This document shows positions 23,807-30,979 of a DNA stretch of 30,979 nt, piece by piece (within the stretch, counting starts at the first letter, position 1; every line of letters starts with the position of its first letter). This stretch comes from CBDVBE01 sp964543525 (lineage in GTDB: Bacteria; Fibrobacterota; Chitinivibrionia; Chitinivibrionales; JANQEN01), in the NCBI GenBank assembly GCA_964543525.1, contig CAZIYW010000061.1:1-30979 (forward strand), in the 5' to 3' direction. Both the position numbers and the translations under genes were made by a program. The notes below the pieces were generated by a model, which ran no database searches, was not told the origin of the DNA, and worked only from the letters and a program-made list of their open reading frames with translations.

Positions 23807-24573
23807 ATGACACAGAAACAATTAAGAAAACTCCGTTACAGTATCATCATCGTACTTCTTTCGTGTGTCCCGTTTTTTTTTATTGAAAGAGGCGGGGTAT
23901 ACTTTTTTTAAATCACATGTGCATGAATACTGGCTCTTAACCCGTCTGCCTTTTGTTCTTTTCCCGCTTATTGCATTAACGGTTAACCTTTCTGTAATCT
24001 CGGCAATCCTCCTTTACTCCCTGTATCAGTTGTACTGGGAGCGTGCTTATATCGATGAACTAACCGGTATTCCCAATCGCCGTTCATTGAATGAGCGGTT
24101 AAAAAGGACAGATGGCTCCTATTCAGTAGCTATGATTGATATAGATCATTTTAAAAACATGAATGACACCTATGGCCACCGTGAGGGAGATAATGTACTC
24201 AAATTTCTTGCCGCACATATGGGGAGGGTCTTTGGTGATACGGTCTTCCGGTATGGCGGTGAAGAGTTTTGAGGGTATGCCCATGCAGGATGCCGCGGTG
24301 CTGATGGATCGTTTCCGACGCAGTGTCGCTTCAAAAAAATTTATCCTGCGCAGACATGAAAAATTTCGCCGGCAGAACTCAAAAAAAGATCGGGGTGAAG
24401 AGGATGGTCATCCCTTTATTAATATTACTTTCAGCGCCGGATTGGGGTGCAGGGACTTTCCCGGTGAAGATTCCAGAGATATTATAGAGCAGGCAGACAA
24501 GGCACTGTATAAAGCAAAAGAAAATGGCAGAAATTGTGTGTTTTATTATGGGCCGCCGAGGAAAGAACAATAA
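23807..24573 (+). pseudogene. Membrane GGDEF diguanylate cyclase, two frameshifts
   Basis: Three frames read as one protein. ATG at 23807 gives a first transmembrane segment (RYSIIIVLLSCVPFF). After a T9 run at about 23873-23881 the frame changes to LPFVLFPLIALTVNLSVIS (second membrane segment), then WERAYIDELTGIPNRRS, IDIDHFKNMNDTYGHREGDN and the active-site RYGGEEF. A TGA at 24270 ends this frame; the third frame continues GMPMQDAAVLMDRFRR to DKALYKAKENGRNCVFYYG. Removing one T from the T9 run and one from the TTTT before TGA restores a continuous protein (EEFEGMPMQD). All catalytic segments remain, so the lesions are recent, phase-variable or sequencing errors. Confidence 0.8.
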
Positions 24574-24590
24574 CGAAGATATACAGACTG

Positions 24591-25577
24591 TTAAATATTC
24601 AACTCCACAATATCCCCATCCTCCAGCACATGATCACGATGTACCATCTGACCGTCAAACACATTCTTGCCCCAGACCCGGGCGTTTTTCAGTTTCTGTA
24701 AAAAATCCAGATGCACCTTTGCCGCGAAATCCTCGACCGTGCTGCCGGTTTTCAATATAAAGGGCGCAGTCATATCAGGCTCCTTGTTGCGTGCCTTGGA
24801 GTAGACACGGATAATTTTAAGGTGTGCAACTATAGCACGCTTTAAATCTCCCATATTGCGACCGGTTTTAACCGACGCAGCCACAACCGGCCATTGCTCT
24901 TCAAGAAGCTCGGTGAAAATAGCAAGGTTTTCATCACAGCTTTCATCGTCATATTTGTTGGCAAACAGTAAAAAGGGGATGAAAGAGACAAATCGTGACA
25001 TATCATAGGTATCCTTTTTCCGTCGTGCCACAATTCGGTGCTCTTCAAGAAACGAAATCGTTTTTTCGAGCTGTTCCAGCGGATCGGTGGTAATATCAAG
25101 GACAATGAGTGCCAGATCGGTTCGCCGTATCAGATCGAGCAGATCCGGCTCAACATAGTCGGCATTAAGGGGCGGGGTATCCACAAGCTGGATCTGTATA
25201 TCCGATAACGGCATCATACCGGGGAGAGGTTTCCAGGTGCTCATAGGGAAATCAGCAACCTCAGGAGTTGCATGGGTGAGTGCGGCTACCAGTGATGATT
25301 TGCCGGTATTGGCAGGGCCGATAACCATAACCTGGCCGGCACCCTCTTTTTCTATACGGAATGCAATGTTTCGTCTGGTCTGTGATTTTTTATTCCCGGC
25401 CTGGTCCTTGAGCTTTGATATCCGCCGTCGCAGGTCAGCCTTGAGCTTGTCGGTACCCTTATGCTTGGGCATGATCATAAGCATCTCTTCAAGACAGGCG
25501 ATCTTCTCGGCCGGGGTCTTTGCAGTGCGAAAACGCTCTTCAGCGGCGTAATAGTCTGGTGGGAGGTTTGCTGGCAT
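24591..25577 (-). CDS. DRG/Obg-like GTPase with C-terminal TGS domain
   Basis: This 328-residue GTPase has the G1 loop GPANTGKSS (87-95), G3 DTPP (133-136), G4 NKYD (207-210) and the G5-like SVKTGRN. The N-terminal 75 residues are helical and charged (EEMLMIMPKHKGTDKLKADL), as in the DRG group, and the last 75 residues form a TGS domain (APFILKTGSTVEDFAAKVH, HVLEDGDIVELNI). DRG proteins act at ribosomes; bacterial members of this subgroup are little studied. No Shine-Dalgarno precedes the ATG: the upstream sequence is TTATTTATATTTACTAT, so the message may be leaderless or weakly translated. The gene ends 18 bp from the convergent GGDEF pseudogene. Confidence 0.9.
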   Translation of the reverse strand: MPANLPPDYYAAEERFRTAKTPAEKIACLEEMLMIMPKHKGTDKLKADLRRRISKLKDQAGNKKSQTRRNIAFRIEKEGAGQVMVIGPANTGKSSLVAALTHATPEVADFPMSTWKPLPGMMPLSDIQIQLVDTPPLNADYVEPDLLDLIRRTDLALIVLDITTDPLEQLEKTISFLEEHRIVARRKKDTYDMSRFVSFIPFLLFANKYDDESCDENLAIFTELLEEQWPVVAASVKTGRNMGDLKRAIVAHLKIIRVYSKARNKEPDMTAPFILKTGSTVEDFAAKVHLDFLQKLKNARVWGKNVFDGQMVHRDHVLEDGDIVELNI

Positions 25578-25627
25578 ATAGTAAATATAAATAAGTAATT
25601 AATGTTGATAGAAATGGCCAATTCAGC

Positions 25628-25745
25628 GTCATTCCGGTATGCTCTTAAGCCGGACCGCGCAACAGTTGCGATTACAACCGCTGATTATAATGCCCGGATT
25701 ATTAGCCACGTTCACCAGGCCTCGCCACAAGCATACGGGAATGAC
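25628..25745 (+). repeat. Dispersed intergenic repeat, copy B
   Basis: This 118-bp element starts GTCATTCCGGTATGCTC and ends GCATACGGGAATGAC, near-perfect terminal inverted repeats. Its left half is highly similar to the reverse complement of 3035-3087 and its right end matches the left end of copy A. The shared ends and intergenic position suggest a MITE- or REP-like family. Confidence 0.72.
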
Positions 25746-25943
25746 GATTACCACGGGATACCGATCACAACCCCTGGAAAAAAACCGGTTTCAATTGCAC
25801 CTTCCCGTAAATCTCCGGTTCCAGTTTACAAAGCAGCTTATCCTTCCCCTGCGGCAGTATGCTCTGCGATTCAGAGGGCGGGCGGATACAAGGCTCTATT
25901 ATCGGCATGAGAATAATATAGTAAAATGGGATACCTTAAAAAA

Positions 25944-25970
25944 CAAGCCGCCCTGCATGAAGGCGGCTTG
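25944..25970 (-). terminator. Rho-independent terminator of the secreted multidomain gene
   Basis: CAAGCCGCC (25944-25952) and GGCGGCTTG (25962-25970) form a perfect 9-bp stem with a 9-nt loop; on the minus strand TTTTTT follows. It lies 31 bp after the stop codon of the gene at 26001. Confidence 0.9.
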
Positions 25971-26000
25971 CCTGTATATCAATCTGTAAATACACTGTTA

Positions 26001-28028
26001 CTATGGTATAAGAATATTTATTGTTTTGTTAAAGCCGTCGGTTTTCATATGGCACAGGTATAATCCGGCGGGAAGTGTTTTATCATCCTGCAAGGAAATA
26101 GAATGATTTCCGGCTGTCTGTCGGCCTGAGACAAGAGTACGAATCAGTTTTCCCTGTATCGAATAGAGTTTGATACTCATTTTTTGCTCGCAGTTGCCGG
26201 GAATCCGATAGGCTATTCTGGAGCCGTCATACCGAAAAGAATAAGTGTGAGCAGTATTCGAAGTCGAAGAGATTCCTGTTGGAGCACCTTTAATAGTGAA
26301 ATCATCGATACACATATCACCGCACCAGGTTGACCCGGTTTTACCGCGGAATCTGAAACGTACCCGCTCACCGACATAATCGGTAAGGTCCTCTTTTACC
26401 TCGAACCATGGATCACCGTGATCGTCGGTTAAATTGATAACCCCTTCTTTCCATGTGCCGTCCACTGAAATATCAACATAGATATTGCCCATGGTATTTG
26501 AATCACTCTTCATATGCGCCCAGAAAATGAGCTCCGGATCATTTAACGATGTCAGATCGAACTTGGGAGTGATCATTCGGGCTTCTTTGTCGGGATTATT
26601 TGGATTGGAGGCCTCAATATACACATAATTGCCGTTGCCGGAGGTATGATCACCGGTCGGGCCCGTGCTTTCGTACTGCTGTGACGGAGTCGGGCCGGAA
26701 AGTACTATCCAGTCAAAGTCATCACCGTCAAGCTGCTCCCATTTCTCCGAAAGCGGTCGGGTGGAACCGGTATCCATATCGTCAAAGTTCTGCTCATAAG
26801 GATAATCCGCAATAATAAATTCTTCGATAATACTGAAAGGGGCTTCACTCTCATTCAGCACCGTATCGTTTTCAATGCTTGCTATTTTTACTTTGTAATC
26901 ATCTCCTACTTCAAAGTCTGAGGTAATATCCACGGAAAATTCACCGTCGTTTTCAGTAGATGCCGCTAATTCCTTTACCTGGGTACCTCCCTTAAGAAGG
27001 TCGATCTTAACATTCCCTTCAACATTGCTGAACCATTTTATAGTACGGGTGCTGTTCTGTTCCCACTCTTCTCCGCCGTTGGGTACCGATACCGTCAAAG
27101 CAAGCGCACCGCCGCCGAAGTACCAGGGAGGGCCCGAGTCATCACCGGAAATACCGTATCCCTGGTATCCGATTTCCTGCATAGCCTCTTCCATGGACTG
27201 TTTCATCTCCATTTTCTGTGCTATGGCTTTCTCCATGAAACGGGCAAATACCCGCTCAGATTTACCGACAGCCAGACTGATATCGCCGCCTGCAAAGAAA
27301 TAGACACCGGCATTGATCATGGTTCCCTGAAACGGTTCATTGTGACAGTAGCATGAATTAAAGACAAATGATTTTCCTTCCATATCGCTGGCGCACTGAG
27401 TGACGGTGGAAGTGGAAAACCGTGAACCGTCACCAAGAACTATCATTGTACTCGTTCCGTGCCCTATACGACCCCACATTTTCAGTTTAGGACAGGTAAG
27501 GTAATTCTTAATAGTAGTCAGCGCCTCCTGCGAGCCTATCAATTTGACTGATTTATGGCCGGCACCGGTGGCGGTATTATAGGCGTTTTCAGCTCCCTCA
27601 ACTGCGGTCTGGAACTCGGTAATAGCCGAAAAAACACATTCAACATCCGGATCCGGGCAGGTCTGGCACTCTTCGGTATCTTCTCTGTACTCCGTCTCTA
27701 CATAATCTTTGATTACATCGACAACCCTTCCCTCGTCAATATCTACCCTATAACAGACAGCGAGATAGATATCGGAGCGCAACAGGTACACAACGAAATA
27801 ATCGGAGACGCCGCCCATCCCGGTATAGACTGTAATGTCAGCTTTGTAATAGGGATGCTCCTTTAATTCAAAATCCAATGCCCCCGCCACCAACTCACGA
27901 ATTGCATCATTGGACATCCGCGGTGCTCCATTATTATACGCACTAGAGATGGTATACGTTATATCCGCTGCAAAGAGAGCAACAACAGCAGTCAGTAACA
28001 GAACAAACGCTTTGGTAAATGACGACAT
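26001..28028 (-). CDS. Secreted multidomain protein: clan-CD-like His/Cys core, MAM-like domain, sorting tail
   Basis: This 675-residue protein begins with a signal peptide (MSSFTKAFVLLLTAVVALFA). Residues about 60-300 form a domain with GRIGHGTST (His190) and SFVFNSCYCHN (Cys226/Cys228), the His-Gly then Ser-Cys order of clan CD cysteine peptidases such as caspases and gingipains. Residues about 313-400 look Ig-like (VSVPNGGEEWEQNSTRTIKW). Residues about 415-590 resemble a MAM domain (GNGNYVYIEASNP, ARMITPKFDLTSL, WAHMKSDSNTMGNIYVDISV). The final 65 residues (MSIKLYSIQGKLIRTLVSG, LPAGLYLCHMK) form a type IX-like sorting tail. GAGAGGGGGAAAG precedes the ATG. Peptidase activity is a prediction. 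Confidence 0.82.
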   Translation of the reverse strand: MSSFTKAFVLLLTAVVALFAADITYTISSAYNNGAPRMSNDAIRELVAGALDFELKEHPYYKADITVYTGMGGVSDYFVVYLLRSDIYLAVCYRVDIDEGRVVDVIKDYVETEYREDTEECQTCPDPDVECVFSAITEFQTAVEGAENAYNTATGAGHKSVKLIGSQEALTTIKNYLTCPKLKMWGRIGHGTSTMIVLGDGSRFSTSTVTQCASDMEGKSFVFNSCYCHNEPFQGTMINAGVYFFAGGDISLAVGKSERVFARFMEKAIAQKMEMKQSMEEAMQEIGYQGYGISGDDSGPPWYFGGGALALTVSVPNGGEEWEQNSTRTIKWFSNVEGNVKIDLLKGGTQVKELAASTENDGEFSVDITSDFEVGDDYKVKIASIENDTVLNESEAPFSIIEEFIIADYPYEQNFDDMDTGSTRPLSEKWEQLDGDDFDWIVLSGPTPSQQYESTGPTGDHTSGNGNYVYIEASNPNNPDKEARMITPKFDLTSLNDPELIFWAHMKSDSNTMGNIYVDISVDGTWKEGVINLTDDHGDPWFEVKEDLTDYVGERVRFRFRGKTGSTWCGDMCIDDFTIKGAPTGISSTSNTAHTYSFRYDGSRIAYRIPGNCEQKMSIKLYSIQGKLIRTLVSGRQTAGNHSISLQDDKTLPAGLYLCHMKTDGFNKTINILIP

Positions 28029-28466
28029 ATACTTTCCCCCTCTCTTTCATGGAGACTAATGGTATATATAAAACTGTAATTGCCTGAAGAAAATTTTGAG
28101 ACGAGCACAGTATCTGACAGGATTTCTCCCATGCAATGCCTGCCAATTAACGGGTTAAACAGAGTGTTTTTTAACAAGAGAAGTTATTACGTGTACACAT
28201 TTTACTTCAAAATGATGATGGTATGAAATTTCTCCCCTGCTCTCCCATATATTTTATAATATATCCCAAAATTTTTCAAAATATTAATTTAATTAATTAA
28301 GCGGATAAAAAAATTTGGTGAATATTTTTATAAAGCATAAATATAATGGCCATATTTGAAAATAACTGTGGATTATTTAGATTTTTATTGCATGTTGTGC
28401 GGATAATTCTGTTTATTGGAGGATTGTTACGAAAAACGTTCAAACCAGGTACTTTTCGGATAGACA
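28029..28466. other. AT-rich intergenic region upstream of the secreted protein gene
   Basis: About 440 bp, AT-rich, including ATATTAATTTAATTAATTAA near 28285. It presumably holds the promoter of the secreted protein. No gene or clear promoter consensus was identified. Confidence 0.4.
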
Positions 28467-29508
28467 TTAAATAGAGGTAATACACCGTTTGCATAAAAAA
28501 GTATCGGATGATTTTTTCAGCCCGTAAGTCATATCTCTGAACCGGTTAAAGTCCGGGGAATGCCAGATCTCATACAGGCTCTTCTCGGCAACGTTCCCCA
28601 CGATATCCAGTCCATGCAGCAGGCAACCACGTTGACGTTATGCAGAATGGGCATGTGGTGAAGCGGGTGCTGGGAGTAGAACGGCGAATCAATATTGTAG
28701 CATCCTTTCAACATTTTTCGCGGGGGCATGGAGTTAATTTCCTCTGTGGCAACCAGGCCGCCGCTGTCCCAGGGCTCGGTAATAAAAGGTACCAGTCCCA
28801 TATCCTCCCAGAACTGAACTGTCTTTTCAAGTTTCGGGATAATGGAGTTGAATTTGATAATGTTTGCCCCGATAACGAACGGAGGTTTCAGTGAAGCCAG
28901 GTACCGCACATTTCCCATGGTATCCTCAAAGTCAAGTCCCGGCATCAGACGGTGAAAATCCTCCGGATCAATTCCCTCGATACCTATTGTCAGCAAATCC
29001 AGTTTAGAGGTTGCCAGCCGGTCGGCAATGTCTCTGGTAATCAGCGCCCCGTTGCTGTTGAGTTGAATGGTGGTGTCAGGCATCTTCTCCTTGATAAAGT
29101 TAACCCGCTCTATAATTCGGGGGTCAATGAACGGCTCATTCATAAGGAATGCGCAGATTATTTTTACCGGATGCCGAGCGGATTCTTCTATTAGAGTTGT
29201 TGCATAATTTGTTTTTAGGGGTTAAAAAGTGCTTTTTTTTAAGTATAAACAGCATATTTTTCATGTTAATTTTAATTATGCAACAAGTCTATTATCTTCC
29301 TGAAAAGCTCATCCGACATTTTAACGTGAGGAACATCCGGTTTTACCAGCGGATGCGGGCAGCCGACACAGCGCGAGTTACAGTGTGTGAGTGTCTGTAT
29401 CGAAATAAGGTCCGGGAAATCCCGCATCCCCCGTCTCCGTATAATACCCGGGAAGGTCTTCCTTAGGAGCAGGTCTGCTCTTCTCCGAATTTTGGTAGTT
29501 ATGTTCAT
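28467..29508 (-). pseudogene. Radical SAM/SPASM-type gene split by a miniature element and a frameshift
   Basis: The N-terminal part (from ATG at 29508) carries the [4Fe-4S] cluster motif CNSRCVGCP (CxxxCxxC). The frame runs into the 94-bp insertion at 29194-29287 and stops. The C-terminal part (MNEPFIDPRIIERVNFIKEK, TIQLNSNGALITRDIADRL, GIEGIDPEDFHRLMPG) carries the barrel. Near 28605 a one-base deletion shifts the frame; the other frame continues VGNVAEKSLYEIWHSPDFNR, a SPASM-like end with CKRC. Removing the insertion plus one target duplication joins KIIEESARHPVKIICAFLMN. The original enzyme would be a peptide- or metabolite-modifying radical SAM protein; the substrate is unknown. Confidence 0.82.
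29194..29287. mobile_element. 94-bp miniature inverted-repeat element (MITE)
   Basis: The insert carries perfect 13-bp inverted repeats TTGTTGCATAATT (29197-29209) and AATTATGCAACAA (29274-29286), an AT-rich centre and no coding capacity. The 7-bp sequence TCTATTA flanks it on both sides (29187-29193 and 29288-29294) as a target duplication. Deleting the insert and one duplication copy restores the radical SAM reading frame exactly. The outermost bases are not symmetric (GAG on one side, G on the other). The parent transposon family was not identified. Confidence 0.85.
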
Positions 29509-29684
29509 ACATCATATCCTCATATCCGTTATTATATAATATTGCATACCTTTTTTTGAAGTGTTTTGCGGATAATCGGGAAAACATCTTTAGTAAATTA
29601 TGGGAGATAATGTTTCTGATACTGTTTCTGATACTAGTATAGTGTAACATTTAAACTCTCGTATAACAAAACCATGTTTTTTTT

Positions 29685-29711
29685 ATGACAACCTAAAAAG
29701 AAGGTTGTCAT
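29685..29711 (+). repeat. Inverted repeat at the IS630 transposase start
   Basis: ATGACAACCT (29685-29694) and AGGTTGTCAT (29702-29711) are perfect 10-bp inverted copies around a 7-nt loop. The right arm contains the ribosome binding site AGG and overlaps the ATG at 29710, so the hairpin would hide the translation start. It may limit transposase production. Confidence 0.65.
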
Positions 29712-30410
29712 GGCTATAAGATATCGGGTTACTCTTTCTGATGAAGAGCGCAAAATGCTTACTAAAATGACAAAGAACGGTAAAACTCCGGCAAAGCGTT
29801 TCCTAAATGCCAGAACACTTCTGCTATGTGATGCAAGTAAAAATGCACCCAACTGGCGAGTCAGTGATGTGGCCGAAGCACTTGGTGTTACATCCCGGGC
29901 AATCGAGCATTTAAAAAAACGATTCGTTGAGGATGGGCCCGAAGTTGCCATTGGCCGAAAGCAACGCGAAAAATCTCCTGGTGGAAAGAGACATGTTGAA
30001 GTAACTGAGCGTCGTACAAAAGTAGATTGGGTACATTTTATAAAATCAATGCTTGAAGGTCGATATCCAGAAGCAATTAAAGTCATCCTTGTAATGGATA
30101 ATCTCAATACACAAAGTATTTCTTCTTTTTATATAGCATTTCCGCCAGAAGAAGCGAAACGTTTAGCAGATTGTCTAGAAATTCATTACACGCCAAAGCA
30201 TGGTAGGTTGGCTCAATATCGCAGAGATTGAGTTGAGTGTTTTGAAGAGTCAGTACCTTGGGCGAAGAATTCCGGCAATTGAAATTATGCGTGATAAAGT
30301 AAAGGCATGGGAAAGTCATCGAAACAGCCGTAAACCTAAAGTTAATTGGCAATTTACAACATATATTGAAGGCCGGATGTCAAAAAAAATACTCTCCTCA
30401 GGCAGTTTTT
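29710..30410 (+). pseudogene. IS630-family transposase with internal deletion and frameshift
   Basis: The N-terminal helix-turn-helix part is present (NWRVSDVAEALGVTSRAIEH). After GRKQREKSPGG the sequence jumps to HVEVTERRTKVDWVHF, skipping roughly 115 residues that normally hold the first catalytic Asp (in-frame deletion). The second Asp segment remains (VILVMDNLNTQS). A one-base insertion near 30205 (GGTAGGTTGG) shifts the frame, after which WLNIAEIELSVLKSQYLGRR and KVNWQFTT carry the catalytic Glu region. A further frame change gives the usual Tyr-Pro end. The copy cannot encode an active transposase. Confidence 0.88.
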
Positions 30411-30587
30411 TTACATCCACAGAAACTGCGTTATAACACTGCTGCCCGTATCGCATAGAAATATTTTCCCCCGATCGACACGGGGTTATAAGCTTTGACA
30501 ATTCTTATAACAACTTCTTTTCAACCGCTGTCTCGAAATTCAAATAAGGTTGACGGAATGACCTCCGTTCCAAACATACATTATGAA

Positions 30588-30848
30588 TCACGATATGTGT
30601 GTTCCTTGTTTCTGTTTCGGTATTACGCATATATTTATACCTTTGTAAAGATACTCACCATCCTGGACTTCTTGAAAGCCCTCAGAATCTGTACGGTACC
30701 CCGCGGATCCATTCAAAAAGCTAATGATGGTTGCAGGTCTGTACAAGTACCTGTCCGGTTGCTTCAGGGTTATTCCGCGAGGGCGGCGGTCTACTATTAT
30801 CTGTTCAATTTCCAGTACCATTAAATCTGACACCCAGGAAATCATCAC
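30588..30848 (-). CDS. Unassigned short frame, possible gene fragment
   Basis: The 86-codon frame (MVLEIEQIIVDRR..., GSAGYRTDSEGFQEVQ) lacks a clear ribosome binding site. The YRTDSEGF segment recalls the start of SGNH/GDSL-type exported esterases, where a comparable YRTNSxGFR precedes the catalytic Gly-Asp-Ser, but that catalytic block is absent here. It may be a decayed fragment or no gene at all. The rest of 30411-30979 holds nothing else I can support. Confidence 0.2.
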   Translation of the reverse strand: MMISWVSDLMVLEIEQIIVDRRPRGITLKQPDRYLYRPATIISFLNGSAGYRTDSEGFQEVQDGEYLYKGINICVIPKQKQGTHIS

Positions 30849-30979
30849 ACATTATAATAATTTTTACTTCCATATTTTATGTCAAAGCCCTTGGAATATA
30901 TAAATCACGCCATAGTACTATCCTTCGGGTGCTTTTATACTGCAGTTTGTTACGCAGTGGTTCAATACAGCCATCCTGA

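Larger units (their letters stand above)
25578..26000. other. Intergenic region between GTPase and secreted protein genes
   Basis: This 423-bp region holds dispersed repeat copy B (25628-25745) and the terminator of the secreted-protein gene (25944-25970). Frames running through the repeat have no ribosome binding site and no family resemblance. Confidence 0.6.

Noticed and set aside
25602..25989. Overlapping frames of 102 and 116 codons
   Set aside because: They lie within repeat copy B and the terminator region, lack Shine-Dalgarno sequences and have no recognisable content.

Overview
The window looks like one chromosomal contig of a Gram-negative, probably anaerobic bacterium of the Fibrobacterota/FCB type (inference). 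Supporting signs are two secreted proteins ending in type-IX-like sorting tails, a fragment of a small outer-membrane beta-barrel, a DegP-type periplasmic protease, a UbiB-family kinase, and signalling through GGDEF and PTS enzyme I domains. Base composition is moderate, with AT-rich intergenic regions. No rRNA, tRNA or CRISPR array was seen.

Layout. (1) 1-2647, minus strand: the first codons of a zinc-ribbon protein, then a GGDEF domain fused to a complete PTS enzyme I. (2) 2648-3634: a long AT-rich control region with a dispersed repeat, paired direct repeats and a -24/-12 (sigma54-type) promoter. (3) 3635-8337, plus strand: a protein-quality-control island of three different Hsp20 chaperones in tandem, a small exported protein, a DegP/HtrA protease and a DUF547 protein. 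(4) 8520-10646, plus: a phasin-like coiled-coil protein, a UbiB/ABC1 kinase and a 40-residue membrane protein. (5) 10741-13113, plus: an ABC ATPase, its permease and a membrane-anchored repeat protein in one operon. (6) 13326-14060: a decayed IS66 element. (7) 14466-16572, plus: a sulfotransferase and a protein with a CBM9-like C-terminal domain. (8) 16617-18790, minus: a group II PLP decarboxylase followed by an FmdB-type zinc-ribbon protein. (9) 19019-22146, minus: a 903-residue subtilase without a signal peptide, a terminator hairpin, then a small gene encoding only the protease's propeptide domain. (10) 22376-24573: three interrupted genes, namely a thioredoxin-like secreted protein with an in-frame TGA, a beta-barrel remnant and a membrane GGDEF protein. 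(11) 24591-25577, minus: a DRG/Obg-type GTPase with a TGS domain. (12) 26001-28028, minus: a secreted multidomain protein with a clan-CD-like His/Cys core, a MAM-like domain and a sorting tail. (13) 28467-30410: a radical SAM gene split by a 94-bp miniature inverted-repeat element, and a deleted IS630 transposase.

Most worth a second look are: the separate propeptide gene beside its subtilase; the thioredoxin-like gene, where fixing two homopolymer indels leaves only a TGA followed by a hairpin at about the right place for selenocysteine insertion; the miniature element whose removal with one 7-bp target duplication restores the radical SAM frame; the GGDEF-enzyme I fusion; and the sigma54-type control region in front of three Hsp20 genes. 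Several lesions in 22-30 kb are one-base changes in homopolymers, so sequencing error has to be excluded before these genes are called dead.
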